Source: Ceratotherium simum simum
Lineage: Eukaryota > Chordata > Mammalia > Perissodactyla > Rhinocerotidae
Assembly: GCF_000283155.1 (NCBI RefSeq)
Contig: NW_004454173.1
Location: 10,749,546 to 10,813,545, forward strand
Direction of reading: 5' to 3'
Length of the DNA: 64,000 nt
Below are positions 33,359 through 44,939 of this stretch, piece by piece (the stretch's first letter is position 1; every line of letters begins with the position of its first letter). A model generated the notes under the pieces. The model saw only the letters and a program-made list of their open reading frames with translations, did no database searches and was not told the origin of the DNA. The position numbers and the translations under genes were made by a program.

Positions 33359-35459
33359 GGGGTCACTGGACAGTGCAACCTATCTGGACAAAATTAAAAA
33401 GTTCCTCGCATCAATAGAAAAAGAGAAATGTTCTTTAAGCAAGATGAAAATTGAATGGGAAAATTTATCAAACTGTCTAACTGACATGGATAAGAAGTTG
33501 TTGGAAAGCCAGATCAAGCAGCTTGAACATGGTTGGGAACAAGTGGAACAACTGATCCAAAAGAAATATACTCAACAAGTAGTGGAACACGATGAATTTA
33601 CATTTCTCATGAGTAAGATCCAAGACCTTGAGATTTCTCTGCAGCAGCAGCAACAGCAGTGTTTACAGTTAAGACTGAACTCTCCAGAACAGGAAGGGAA
33701 CCAAAGCTTAATTGACTTGGCCACTGAACTCCAGACTATCAAGCATAGATTTTCTGTTTTAAAGCGGCGAGCTGAACTTCAGATGAAAAGGATTTGGGGA
33801 GAAAAAGAAAAGAAGATTTTGGAAGATGCAATAAATAATTTGCAGCAGCACTTGGAAGCATTGGAGCCGTTAAACATAGAGGTGGAAAATCAGATCAAGA
33901 AGTGTGACGTAAGGACCAAGGTGAAGCAGACTATCTTATGGGTCAAGAATCTGTTAGGCGAACTCATTCCTACCATTCCTCTTCTCCCAGATGACATTCT
34001 TTTGCAGATCAGAAAATGCAAAGTGATGCACGATGGCATTCTGGATAAGCAGCAGGCTGTGGAGTCGTTGGTTGAAGAGGTCAAAGATAACATTCCTAAC
34101 CTTACAGCACACGAAAGCAATGATTTAAATAACCTCCTACAGGACTTACAAAATCGATACCAAATGCTAGTTTTAAAATCAACTCAAAGATCACAGCAAT
34201 TAGAATTTAAATTGGAAGAAAGAAGCAAATTTCTTGCAGTAATAGAGAAGGTTCAGCTTTCACTTCACCGAAATGAAACACTGATAATTCCCAAAATGGA
34301 AACAGCCTCAACAGAAGCTGAACTGGAACATCAGTGTGTCACCTTGACGACTTCTCAGAAGGAACTGCAAGAAATTGACAGTATAATCTCAGCACATCTT
34401 CAGGAACTGACGAACATCTATAAGGATCTAAGTGTGTTTGAAAAATTATTTTTGGATGATCAATTGAAAAATCTTAAGACTAGAGCCAACAGAACACAAA
34501 GATTCATTCAGAACAAATGTAATGAAGTAGAACACAAGATAAATTTTTACAGAGAATTCCATGAAAAAACATCTGTGCTTCAGCAGGAGGTTGATAATAT
34601 ACAGCACAATGAACTGCTACTAAATCAAGAAGTAAATCAAGATGTTAAAGAGGAGTTCTATCATCTCAAAGACCGACTCACTGGTATTCAATCTAGTATC
34701 TTACAAGTATTGAAACTTAAAGAAGCGTTTGACTGTGTAGGACTAAACTGGGATTGTTCGCAACTTGACCAGTTACAAACCCTAGTATTTGAAAAAGAAA
34801 AGGAACTTGAAGGAAAAATTAGGCAGTTGGACACATTTGTGGAAGAACATGGCAAATATCAAACATCATTAAGTAAATTGAGGGCTATGGATTTGCAAAT
34901 TAAGAAAAGGGCTGAAGCAGTACTAAAAACACCTTATACTTCACCAGAAAGCAATCTGCTCACTGCTCAGATTTTGAATCAGAGAATCGAGAAAGCCATG
35001 TGCTTGTATCATGAGATAATAAAGAAATTAAGTGAAAATAAAGCCTTTGATGACTCATTCAAAGAGAAAGAAATACTACAAATAAAACTGTATATAGAAG
35101 AAAATGATAAGTTACACACGGTTCTCCAAAACATAGTATTAGAATTCCAACCGAAAGAAATGGATGAAAAGAATTTTCAGGACAAACTGGAAAATTCCTT
35201 ACATGTTTTAAGTCAGATAAAATCTCAGTTACAGCAGCCTTTACTTATAAATTTGAAAACTGAACATATTCAAAGTGAAAAGGATAACTGTGAAGTGTTT
35301 CAAGAACAAGTTCAGGCAGAAATGGATAGCATTAAGGCTGTGACTGTTACTGAGAAGCAAAGAGAAGAAAACTCTTCTGAAGTGAGTGATATGGAGAACA
35401 AATTACGTGACGTTGAAGATCTTCACATGCAGCTTAACGCAAGCATTGATTTGCGCACA
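33359..35459 (+). CDS. SYNE2: SYNE2 giant exon w16 (2,101 bp)
   Basis: Completes residue 971 and encodes 972-1671, 700 codons in one exon (phase 2-0), enough for six or seven spectrin-like repeats. It opens GSLDSATYLDKIKKFLASIE and ends SIDLRT. Tryptophans recur at EHGWEQVEQ, KRIWGEKEKK, TILWVKNLLGEL and GLNWDCSQ. A six-residue glutamine run (SLQQQQQQC) is encoded at 33642-33659. The frame is fully open; the stop a few codons beyond the donor 'aca|gtaagt' lies in the intron. The T-rich acceptor reads 'ttttctag'. Family knowledge: mammalian SYNE2 has one such oversized rod exon, which supports this gene over SYNE1. Confidence 0.97.
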
Positions 35460-35804
35460 GTAAGTTTTTTTTAATTAACTAGGTAAAGCATTTATTTTTA
35501 TTTCCTGATTTTATGTTTTAATCTAGTTAATATCTACACTTCTCAAGAAGTTACAGGTTCTACAGGAAAATTCTCTCCAGGAGAATAGCCATTTAAAAAA
35601 ATTGCAATGGGCCAGTTTGTAATCTTGACTCATTCTACGTCTAAATACAGTGCCTTATGGTTTGGAAAAAGATGAATTTGACACCTTTCTTTCTATGTAC
35701 CTTGTTGCATCTGTTGAGCTCAGAACAAAGTTTGGGGCTTTTTTTGTTTGTTTCTTAGAAAGAGTAGAGCATAGTGGAAGAAATAGGGTATAGAGAAAAG
35801 AACA

Positions 35805-36012
35805 CAAAATAATAACTCCACATTTATTTAGAACTTACAGTGTGCTGAACACCTTACCTTTAATCATCACAACAACTCTGTGAGGTGGGTGCTATTATTA
35901 GCCCCATTTTAAAATAAGGAAATTAAAGTTCAGAAACATTAATTTTCTTAGGGTATTGAAACAGTAATCAGTTGAGGATTGAAACAGGATTCCAGTTGAG
36001 ATCTGTCTGATT
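35805..36012 (-). repeat. MIR SINE, minus strand
   Basis: 'gaacttacagtgtgctgaac', 'aatcatcacaacaactctgt', 'tattagccccattttaaaa' and 'aaattaaagttcagaaac' in MIR antisense order. Confidence 0.75.
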
Positions 36013-36017
36013 ATAGA

Positions 36018-36238
36018 GGAGAGTCATCAAATTAAGGCCCATGGGCCAAATCTACCCACAGTGCCTGGTTTTATAAATAAAGTTTTATTGGAACACAGCC
36101 ATGCCCATTCCTTTACGGATTGTCTACGGATGCTGTCATGCTACAACAGGATGGTTGAGTCCTTGTGATAGTCCAGATGGCCTGCAAAGCCTAAAATATT
36201 TAATCTGACCCTTTACAGGAAAAGTTTGCTGACCTCTG
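36018..36238 (-). mobile_element. hAT-type non-autonomous transposon, minus strand
   Basis: Reverse-oriented relative of the element at 8609: 'aaataaagttttattggaac', 'gatggcctgcaaagcctaaa', 'gaccctttacaggaaaagtt' and the terminal 'tgctgacctctg'. Its left end abuts the MIR and the 8-bp duplication is not clear. Confidence 0.65.
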
Positions 36239-37132
36239 TTGCAGAGCAACTCCAACATACTCCCCCCTTTCCTGCAATAATAGGGTAGATATCTTAGGCA
36301 TCATTGGGACACACTGTGCATAATATAATGCCTTTTACTGTGTTTTCAGAATTGTCACATTAAATGTATAGAATGGGGAAATTAACTCCATTCTTTAATT
36401 CAAAAAGTTATTAGATAATATATTTGAAATGTTTGGCTAGGGATAAATGCTATTGAAATATAAAGTCATGTTATGAACCCTAATGTGTTCTTTAAATTGG
36501 TACTTTACAAATGTGGAGTAAATTGAGTACTTTTCTATTTGAGTTGAATACAGTTTCAAGAAACAGTGTACATAAGCCCCCAAAATAATATGATTAGAAC
36601 TGGAATGGAAGAGACCTTAAAAACTTATTTAGTTCAACTGTTTGTTATTTCAATGAGAAGACAGATCTGGAAACATTAAGTGCTGTGTTCAAAACTAAAG
36701 TTAGTGGCAGAGCCATTATTTAAAAGCACAAAAGGTCTGGGGTTTTTATTTGTTTTCTGGTCATTTTTTTCTTTTCATTTTTTTCCCACAAATATTGATT
36801 AAGGTTATATACATTAAATATATACAATTGTTTCACTTAATTCATAATCTAATACAAGAGTTTTAGAGCAGAAACGTGCATCATTAGACATGATTCATTA
36901 GATGTGTTTTTGAATTTAGATTAGATTTCTTACATCTGGAAACAATTTTTCTTTATGCAAACAAAGTTATTCATTTTTAAATACCAGTATAGTATTGTCA
37001 AACTAAAAGTAGAAGATGCCAACTCTTATAAGACCCAGAGATATATTATGAATGTACCACAAAAATTCAAGAATGACAAAAATCCCAAAAGTTTGACAAT
37101 TTCATCACAGCATTCAATCTCCTGTTCACCAG

Positions 37133-37455
37133 AATGTCTTGAATGATGCTTATGAAAATATGACACGCTATGATGAAGCAGTCACCAGGGCGGTGGGGAT
37201 CATCACTGCCCTCGAAGCCACCTTTGCATCCCAGAGGGTAGACCTTGGTAATCCAGAAAAATCACTAGAGATGCCTCGCTGGAAGCAGGAGGAATTGGAA
37301 TCCACAATAGCAGTCATCCAGGACCTCACCGAGAAACTGGGGACTATATCTAGCCCTGAAGCCAAACAACAACTTCAGTGTACTTTACAGGAATTAGTTT
37401 CTAAAAACTCAGCCATGAGGGAGACAGCCAAAGGAAAGGAAGCTGAAATAGAAAG
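37133..37455 (+). CDS. SYNE2: SYNE2 exon w17
   Basis: Residues 1672-1778 and two bases of 1779 (323 bp, phase 0-2): NVLNDAYENMTRYDEAVTRA, TALEATFASQRVDLG, then RWKQEELESTIAVIQDLTEK and a lysine/glutamate-rich end. Almost exactly one spectrin-repeat length. Acceptor 'cctgttcaccag', donor 'aaag|gtaggt'. Confidence 0.96.
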
Positions 37456-37614
37456 GTAGGTTCTTCTTTCTAAAGGTAATGCTTTAAGAACAAAATATAG
37501 ATTTTTAAAATATAATTAACATGTACACATTAGAAATAATTTGGAAAATATGGAAAAGTAAAAAAAAAATCACTACAGAAAACCATAGCAAATATTTTAT
37601 TGTATTTATTTAAT

Positions 37615-38460
37615 TTTTTTCTTATTTAATATTGAGTACATACAATAGAATGTTTATAAAAATCTGCATATGGTATAAATCATAATGTTAAAACAAACAG
37701 CTTTGTACCCAAAGGTTCAAAGGTAACTATCATGGCTTTTGAATTCTCTTATGTGTTCCTTCCCTCTCCTCTCAGAAGTAACTATCATCCTAAATTTTTT
37801 ATTTACCATTTCCTTGCTTTTAAAAATATTTTTACTATGTGTTTGTGTCCCGTTTTCATGTATGTGTATTATTCTGTGACTTCATTTTTTTCAAACTCAT
37901 CATTATGATCCTGAAGTTTATTCACGTTCTTGTCTGTAGTAAAATTCAGTCACCCGATTATTGGTAGACATTTGAGTTGTTTCTAGTTTTCATGTTCACA
38001 AGCAGTGCTACTAGGAACATTTTTAAATGCAAGAGCTTCCCTTGGGTATATATGTGTCTAGGATTGGGATTGCCAGGTCGAAAGGTATGCATACCTTAAA
38101 TTTTTCATTCCAAATCATTTTACCGCTTTCTGCTCAAACCAGCAGCATGTTGGTGTTCCCATTGTCCCATGTCCTCGCCAACACTTGATGTTGTGAGATT
38201 TAATTTTTGCCAGTCTAATGGTTGAGGGGTGATATTTCATTGTGGCTTTAATTTGCATCTCTATTATTGCTAATGAATTTGAATCTCTTTTTTGAATACT
38301 TCTTGGTCATTCATATTTCCTCTTCTGAAAAATGCCTGTTTAAGCCTTTACCTAGTTTTTATTGGGTTGTTCATCTTTTTCTTATTGATTTGTAGGGATT
38401 TATTCTATATTTTGGAGGCTGGTCCTTTGTGGCTATATGTGTTACAAATATCTTTACAGA
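37615..38460 (-). mobile_element. L1 3' end, minus strand
   Basis: Antisense L1 landmarks in order: 'tcatgtatgtgtatt', 'gggattgccaggtcgaaagg', 'cctcgccaacacttgatgtt', 'cattgtggctttaatttgca', 'cttattgatttgtagggatt'. Old and frame-disrupted. Confidence 0.8.
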
Positions 38461-38686
38461 GGGGGTCTCCTATTAAACACCCACCATGAGGTGAGCCCCA
38501 GGCTTTCTCCTCTGTCCCCAGCATTCCAGGAGAAGGTCAACAAAACTGAAACTTGGCAAATGCCCTCAAAGTGAAAAACTGGCCCTGGCTTATTTCTCTG
38601 TATTTCCACTTTTACATAGTTTGAGGCCTCTGAATATTCCTTAATTCCTTGCCAGTTTATTATTGTGTTTTAAGAATTAAAAAACA

Positions 38687-38900
38687 GGGCCAGCCCTGTG
38701 GCTTGGCGGTTGGGTGCGCGCGCTCCGCTGCTGGTGACCCGGGTTCGGATCCCAGGCACGCACAGACACACCGCTTCTCCGGCCATGCTGAGGCCACGTC
38801 CCACATGCAGCAGCTAGAAGGATATGCAGCTATGACATGCAACTATCTACTGGGGCTTTGGGGGGAAAATAAATAAATAAATAAAATCCTAAAAAAAAAA
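38687..38900 (+). mobile_element. ERE SINE, plus strand
   Basis: Head 'gggccagccctgtggcttgg', B-box 'gggttcggatccc', 3' body and a (AAAT)n/A tail. The target duplication aagaattaaaaaa is at about 38672-38684 and from 38901. Confidence 0.94.
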
Positions 38901-38989
38901 AAGAATTAAAAAATATATATATTTGATACTGACTTTTTCATTGTTTTCAGTGTGGGATTTAGGCTATATCTATTTTATATACATAATTT

Positions 38990-39415
38990 TATTCATAGTG
39001 TTTTTTAATATATCACAGAATTATGCCATATAAGAAATATGCTGCTTTTCCTTTACTTTGAACATGAGTTCTATTCTTTATTGTACCAAAAACCTCGTAA
39101 AAGTAATTTTAATTGCTATATAATATTTTATAAAATGGATTGTTGTAATTTATGTAACTATAGCTTTTGTTACACATAAAGTGTGTTCCAATTTTTCCAT
39201 TTTAATTAATAGTCTGATAAGTTAAAAGATCTTACTGTGCAAAAGGTTTTTTTCGGGTTTAGGATAAATTCCTTATATTAGGATTAATTCCTTAAGATAA
39301 GTTGGAGAAGTTGAATTAATGGGTCAAAAGATATGAGCATGTTTAATGCTAACTGGTTTTCTACAAGAATTGTACCAATTTAACACCTCATTAACAGTGT
39401 TCAAGAATGCAGTTT
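38990..39415 (-). mobile_element. Old L1 3'-end fragment, minus strand
   Basis: 'aaaatggattgttgtaattt', 'taatgggtcaaaagatatga' and 'gaattgtaccaatttaacac' recall the antisense 3' end of an old L1 class. No open frame. Confidence 0.6.
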
Positions 39416-39651
39416 TCTAAGTTAGAAGTTTTGAGAAGTCTTGTCTGCCTGTTAAAGTTTGCATTAAAGTCTGATGCAAATCCCTGTAAGGAGGAGGTAG
39501 TCAATAAAAATTTGTTGAAATACATTGAACAACAAAAAGAAATTACATTTTGGTTTTTATTAAGTGTTCAAAATTCGTTCTGGAAAGTTCAGAGTTTATT
39601 GCACTAAATATAATTTAATATCACTTTTTTTTTCTAACTGTGCCTCACTAG

Positions 39652-39796
39652 GTGTCTCGAGAATTACAAATGCTACAGAAAAATTAAAGAGGAAATTTAC
39701 ACTAACCTCGGCCAAATGGAGATGGTTCTTGGGCAGTCCATGTCCCCGTTGCCAGTGTCTTACAAAGAAGCTTTAGAACGCTTGGAACAGAGCAAG
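39652..39796 (+). CDS. SYNE2: SYNE2 exon w18
   Basis: Completes residue 1779 and encodes 1780-1827 (145 bp, phase 2-0): CLENYKCYRKIKEEIYTNLG, then VLGQSMSPLPVSYKEALERL, ending EQSK. The Ser/Pro-rich loop between helices is a recognisable nesprin-2 feature. Acceptor 'gcctcactag', donor 'aag|gtaaga'. Confidence 0.94.
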
Positions 39797-40659
39797 GTAA
39801 GAGTGTTTGCAAATCTCCAGTAAGACTGTGTGCAAAAAATTGGCAGAAAGAGCAAGTGGACGCAGCAGGGAATGTGCCTCTGTTATGACCCACAGAAATC
39901 TATAACCTGAGTGGTACACTGAGGAAAATTTCTCAAATGAAAAGCCAAGGGGAAAAATGAAGCAATGGTTCTGAGAGATTTAATCAGTCGGGTTCACAGG
40001 ACGGTCCTCTCCCCAGTAACATACTGTCCTTGTTGATCACTATTTATAAGCCTTTACCCTTCATATTATTTTGTCGGATGTTGCCGGATCAATGACAGAG
40101 AATTTAGTGCAACTATCATAAGTGCTAGATTCTGGTTACTTCTTATACTCTATTACAAAGCAATTTTAATTTTTGCTTACTTTCATCTGTTAGAATTTAT
40201 GGTATTATGTTATTAGGACTTGGATGAGAACATTCTAAATCACCTGTGCTTAACACCCACCCCAAAACAAACAAACACAAAAGAAAAAACCTAAATAATG
40301 CGTTGGTGGTTGATGCAGTAAGTATTGTATAAATAAATACCTAGTAAAATATGAGACTTACATTAAAATGACAAAATAAACTTGTAGAATATTTACCTTT
40401 GAAAACACATTCTTACTTGGAAAAGTTAGTTAATGGGACATTATTTGTCCCCATAGTTCCAAATTCACGTGCAGTACAATAGTACATAGATAATTCTCAT
40501 CTGTCTCAAACTGGCTTCCAAGAGGACTAAAAAATGGATTGTGTAACACTTATGGATGATTTAAAATTATTAAGTGTTCAAGATTTAAAATAGTTTATAA
40601 GTTTCAGAAAAATTAATAGACATTATATCCTTCCTATTCCTTTTCTTTTCTTTCTTAAG
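39797..40659. other. SYNE2: Intron w18-w19
   Basis: 863 bp, AT-rich; no repeat recognised except a short A/C-rich patch near 40262-40290. Confidence 0.8.
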
Positions 40660-40878
40660 GCCTTGGTGTCAAATCTTGTATCAACCAAAGAAGAGCTGAT
40701 GAAACTACGACAGGTCCTCAGACACTTGAGGCCCACGTGCACAGACAGTGATGGCGTATGTCTGTTCAGAACAGTGTCGGCCCTCTGGGAGAAATGGCTG
40801 AGTTTGCTGGAAGCTGCTAAAGAGTGGGAAATGTGGTGTGAAGAACTTAAGCAGGAGTGGAAATTTGTCAGTGAAGAA
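40660..40878 (+). CDS. SYNE2: SYNE2 exon w19
   Basis: Residues 1828-1900 (219 bp, phase 0-0): ALVSNLVSTKEELMKLRQVL, then a tryptophan-dense helix SALWEKWLSLLEAAKEWEMW followed by EELKQEWKFVSEE, five Trp in 26 residues. The acceptor ends AAG. The donor 'gaa|gtaagt' is intact, but a poly(T) insertion with target duplication begins three bases into the intron. Confidence 0.96.
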
Positions 40879-40881
40879 GTA

Positions 40882-40893
40882 AGTACTTCATTT

Positions 40894-40929
<36 letters not shown>

Positions 40930-40941
40930 TACTTCATTTTC
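40882..40941 (-). mobile_element. Poly(T)-only insertion with target-site duplication
   Basis: Thirty-two consecutive T (40896-40927) sit between two perfect copies of the 14-mer agtacttcattttc (40882-40895 and 40928-40941). Nothing but the homopolymer separates the copies. This is what target-primed retrotransposition yields if only the tail of an antisense element is copied. The left copy starts at intron position +4 of w19. Confidence 0.85.
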
Positions 40942-41388
40942 AAGTCAAACCATATAGTTTCCTTACAAATGTCGTTTAAACTGTTTGATTACTTTCATTT
41001 TGTTTTTATATAAAACGAGTCCTCCCCCTGTACCATTTGTTTATATCACATATACATAATACAAAAATGTTTATAGAGGTCAGTTCTCAGTAAAATAATC
41101 TCCAAGAAATGATTCAAATTCTTTCATGTTTTTCTTTTTGGTATCAGAGCATTCTTATAAATAAGTGACTACTTGCTCATTCGATATTGTGCAGGTAAGT
41201 TAAACCCGTCTTAAAAATAATGGTCTCCACGTTACACTAAAGGTTAGAATTAGGTGATGATTATAATAAACAACTGTAAATGGAAAACCTCTAGTCTTTT
41301 CCTTCCTATGTGGGGAAAACCCGGTTCTTCCCTCCTGTGTTTTTCTTTCCTGTACATCAACTTTACCTTTATGGGGAACACTTCACTT

Positions 41389-42186
41389 CTGGTCACCAAA
41401 TGTGTGGAGGTTTTTGCCCACACCAACAAGCAATTCTTGGGTGTTAGCTGAGTGTCCTACAGTTTACCTCGATTCTGACACTAACTGCCTGGACTGCCCC
41501 CTGCCACTTGAGACGCCCCTTGCAAGTCCAGGTTATCATCTGTGCTTCTGACCAACTGACTACAGATGAGCGATTTCAGTGACCCCCTCCTCAGGTTCAA
41601 TTAACGTGCTACAGCAGCTCACAGAACTCAGGGAAACACTCATGTTTACCAGTTTATTAAAGGATGTGATAAAGGATACAGATGAATAGCCAGATGGAGG
41701 AGATGCGTAGGGCAAGGTATGTGGGAAGGGGTGCAGAGCTTCCATGCCCTTTCCTGGCACTCCACTCTCCCAGCACCTCCATGTTTTTGTCAACCGGGAA
41801 GATCTCCGAACCCCATACTTTAGGGATGTTATGGAGGCTTCATCACATAGGCATGATCGATCATTAATTCTGTTTTCAGCTCTTCTCCCCTCTCAAGAGA
41901 ATGAGTGTGGGACTGAAAATTTCAAGCTTCTAAGCATGGCTTCGTTTTTCCAGTGACTAGTCCTAATCCAGGAGCCCAACCAGAGTCAGTTCATTAGAAC
42001 AAAAGACACTCTTGTCACCCAGGAAATTACAAGGGTTTCAGGAGCCCTGTATCAGGGACGGAGGTCAAAGACCAATATTAGAACAAGAGATGCTCCTGTG
42101 TTCTTATCACTTAGGAAGGTTTTAGAAGCTCTGTGCCAGGAATTGGGGCAGATACCAATAGTATATATTTTCTATTATCTCACACC
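41389..42186 (-). mobile_element. Solo LTR, ERVL-like, minus orientation
   Basis: About 800 bp matching the LTR at 48922 along its length ('caaatgtgtgg', 'atagccagatggaggagatg', 'ctctcccagcacctccatg', 'ttatggaggcttcatcacat'). On the minus strand it has a CATAAAA-like TATA box, then AATAAA (from 'tttatt' at 41653). No flanking retroviral internal sequence is visible. Confidence 0.65.
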
Positions 42187-42365
42187 AACTAATTTTGAAA
42201 TTAACTGTAATTGTTAACCATGGAAATTAACTACAGTTGTTAAATATGGACCTAAAAATATGTTTGATGTTCTTTCTGAAAACTGTCTCAGAGAAAACCT
42301 CCATAATATATGTCAATCACAGATGTTAATTTCACCATAGTTCAGGGCTTAGGTATCACATATAT

Positions 42366-42368
<3 letters not shown>

Positions 42369-42396
<28 letters not shown>

Positions 42397-42617
42397 TTTT
42401 TTTTTTTTTTAAAGATTTTATTTATTTTATATTTTTTCCCCCCAAAGCCCCAGTAGATAGTTGTATGTCATAGCTGCACATCCTTCCAGCTGCTGTATGT
42501 GGGACTCGGCCTCAGGATGGAGGGAGAAGCGGTGCCTCGATGCACACCCAGGATCCGAACCCGGGGCCACCAGCATTGCAGCGCACGCACTTAACCACCA
42601 AGCCACAGGGCCGGCCC
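42369..42617 (-). mobile_element. ERE SINE, minus strand, perfect TSD
   Basis: The 17-nt duplication ggtatcacatatattta (42352-42368, 42618-42634) brackets a (TTTA)n microsatellite grown from the tail, a T-run, 'aaagccccagtagatag' and the head ending 'cacagggccggccc'. Confidence 0.96.
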
Positions 42618-43009
42618 GGTATCACATATATTTAGACAGAAAATTTTAAATAGTATAAAATTGTCTTGGGGTATTCTTTAATCTTTCCAAAGGACCAGGT
42701 ATAAATGAGGTACAAATCAAAACATCAAATGAAAACCCTTCTCTTTTGTTCATGTCAAAATTCCTGCTGAATTTACCTAAGACAGAAATATAATGAATTA
42801 ATACTTGATCGGAGGTAGGTCACATGCTTTGGGATTTAAATGTTTAGCGCTGTCATATTTTCCTGCTTAAAACTTGATATTCTTGAATATCATTTTGGTG
42901 GTGCTGGTGAGGTTTGGTTAGTAAATGTCTCTTGAATGTTAAAACTCTAAGAAACTTGGTAAATTATACTTTTCGCAGGGCTGCAAGCATCCAGTTCTTT
43001 CCCATCCGC

Positions 43010-43285
43010 AGAGGCACTGTGTCTTGGGTTCCTACAGTAGGCTGTATGCTGTGCTGAGAAGGCAGTTCACGCATGATGCCACTGAATCCTTGCATTGCCC
43101 TTAGGAGTTAACTATGATTACCATTTTATTGATGGGGAAACGGAGGCACTGAGAGATTTAAGTTGGCACAAGACCTCCCAGCTAGTGATTGGGCTGGGGC
43201 TGTGGGCTGGAGCCCCGTCTATTTTACTCACTGCTATAACTTTAGAATACAACAGGGCCTTGCACTTAGTAAATATTTGTTGAGA
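43010..43285 (-). repeat. MIR-like SINE, minus strand
   Basis: 'ccattttattgatggggaaa', 'cggaggcactgagagattta', 'gcacaagacctcccagctag' and 'gcacttagtaaatatttgtt' show MIR antisense features, with an L2-like tail at the end. Confidence 0.65.
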
Positions 43286-43499
43286 GACCACTCTTATTCA
43301 AACCCAGGTCTAGGCTGATGCTAAACTTTTGTTCTTTTTATTTTGTTACATTGTCTCTCTATTGCTATATACTCATTTGCAACTACATTTTATTAATTCA
43401 GACCCCATTCATTTAGAACTTTGTAATTATTCATACAAGCATTTGACAATATCTGCTAACAAAGTGTTTCAAAGAGAGTGCAAACAATATATCCTCATG

Positions 43500-43742
43500 T
43501 AATAACAGTAACAACTGCTACTGATACTTTTTGGAGTGCTTACTGTGTGTCAGGCATCGTTCTAAGCTCTTTACAGGTATGATCTTATTTGTCCTCACAA
43601 GAATCCGACAAGGGAGATATTTTTATTATCTTCATTCCATAGGTAAGGAAACTGAGACCCAGTGAGACTGAATGACTTGCCCAAATTCACAAGTGAGTGG
43701 TAGAAAAAGATCCAAACTTATACTTTGATGTTTAACCACTAA
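43500..43742 (-). repeat. MIR SINE, minus strand
   Basis: 'gagtgcttactgtgtgtcag', 'ctaagctctttacaggtatg', 'ggtaaggaaactgagaccca' and 'gaatgacttgcccaaattca', near-complete MIR order. Confidence 0.85.
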
Positions 43743-44514
43743 ATTGTCAACTTAAATGATATTTACACACATCAAATCAATGTAAGAGTTTACAGTAGCT
43801 CTTAGTCATTGAAGAAAAATTACATGGTCTAAAGACCTTTACGTACAAGATTCTGTTAGCGTGGTTGGTGCTTTTGTATGTGACAAAGTGAATTGCTGTT
43901 TTTAAAATGTCTATAGTAATACAATAATCCAGTGTCTTCATGGACTAAAGGGTTTGTAGAAATATATTTTTGAAAACTGTTTAAACTCTGTTTAAACTTA
44001 TAAATTAAAGAAGTAAATTTAAATTTTGATTTAACTTTTTTTCCCCCCTAAAATCTTAACCTCCCTGTTTTTTAAACAGAATCTGCTTGATTTAGCTATT
44101 CATTTCTGGTTATTCAGAATCAACTTGTTATGCTTTTATGATCGTAATGTTAGATCATAATGCCGGAATAGGGTCATGTCTTCAAAGATAATTGGAGTTG
44201 GAAGGCTGGCTTCTTCCCCATGTACTTCCCCCTGTACCAAAAGTTTAAAAGTCATGTCTGTATTAGTTCCTATTTCTGCTGGTTACAGGTTTTTTTGTCT
44301 CCTTCACTGTGTTTACTTATGGTGCAACTATGCTTCCTTCTCCCTTTTTAGACTCCACTTTATAGTTGACTGTGAACCTAAAAGTTTTATAACGAATTTT
44401 ATTAGAATTCTGTGTCCCAGGAAAATCATCCAGGAGCTGCAGAGCCTCTTCTGGGTGGAAGAGTGAATACATTATCTTCATGGCAACTATTTTACTGATT
44501 TGGGAGCTGTCTTC

Positions 44515-44885
44515 ACCCTTTTTAGTGTAAAGTTTGTTGGGTTTTGACAAGCGCATTCTGTCACATGACCACCAACAAAATCAAGATTTACAACGTTGCC
44601 TTCACCCCATAAATTTCCCTTGTGCCCCTTTGTAGTCAGCCCCTTCCATCACCTCCAGCCCCTAGCAACTGTTAATCTGTTTTGCCATTTCCAGAATGTC
44701 TTATAAATGCACTCGGATAGTTTGTGGCCTTTTGAGTTTGGCTTCTTTTCGCTAAGTATTATGCATGTGAGATTCATTTATGTTGCTGCTTGTATCAATG
44801 GTTCGTTTCTTTTTATTCCTGAGTAATTTTCTATTGACGGAGGTATGACAGTTTGCTTATCCACTCACAAGATGAAGAATTGCCT
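44515..44885 (-). mobile_element. L1 3' UTR fragment, minus strand
   Basis: 'gttgggttttgacaagcgca', 'tcatgtgagattcat'-like text and 'ctgagtaattttctattgac' parallel the antisense L1 at 58545-59250. Confidence 0.65.
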
Positions 44886-44939
44886 GGCTTTTGAGTAAAA
44901 TTATTGCGCCAATAAAAATTATTTTTCCTCTTTTTGTTC

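Larger units (their letters stand above)
35460..37132. other. SYNE2: Intron w16-w17
   Basis: 1,673 bp with a MIR and a hAT element back to back (35805-36238). 36240-37130 is AT-rich without recognised elements; its 3' end shows a competing AG at about 37110, 22 nt before the real acceptor. Confidence 0.75.
37456..39651. other. SYNE2: Intron w17-w18
   Basis: 2,196 bp mostly of L1 3'-end sequence in antisense orientation plus one ERE. 38470-38680 and 39415-39651 show no clear element. Confidence 0.75.

Noticed and set aside
33890..34120. Minus-strand open frame inside the giant exon
   Set aside because: It is an antisense shadow of biased coding sequence; no features or conservation support it.
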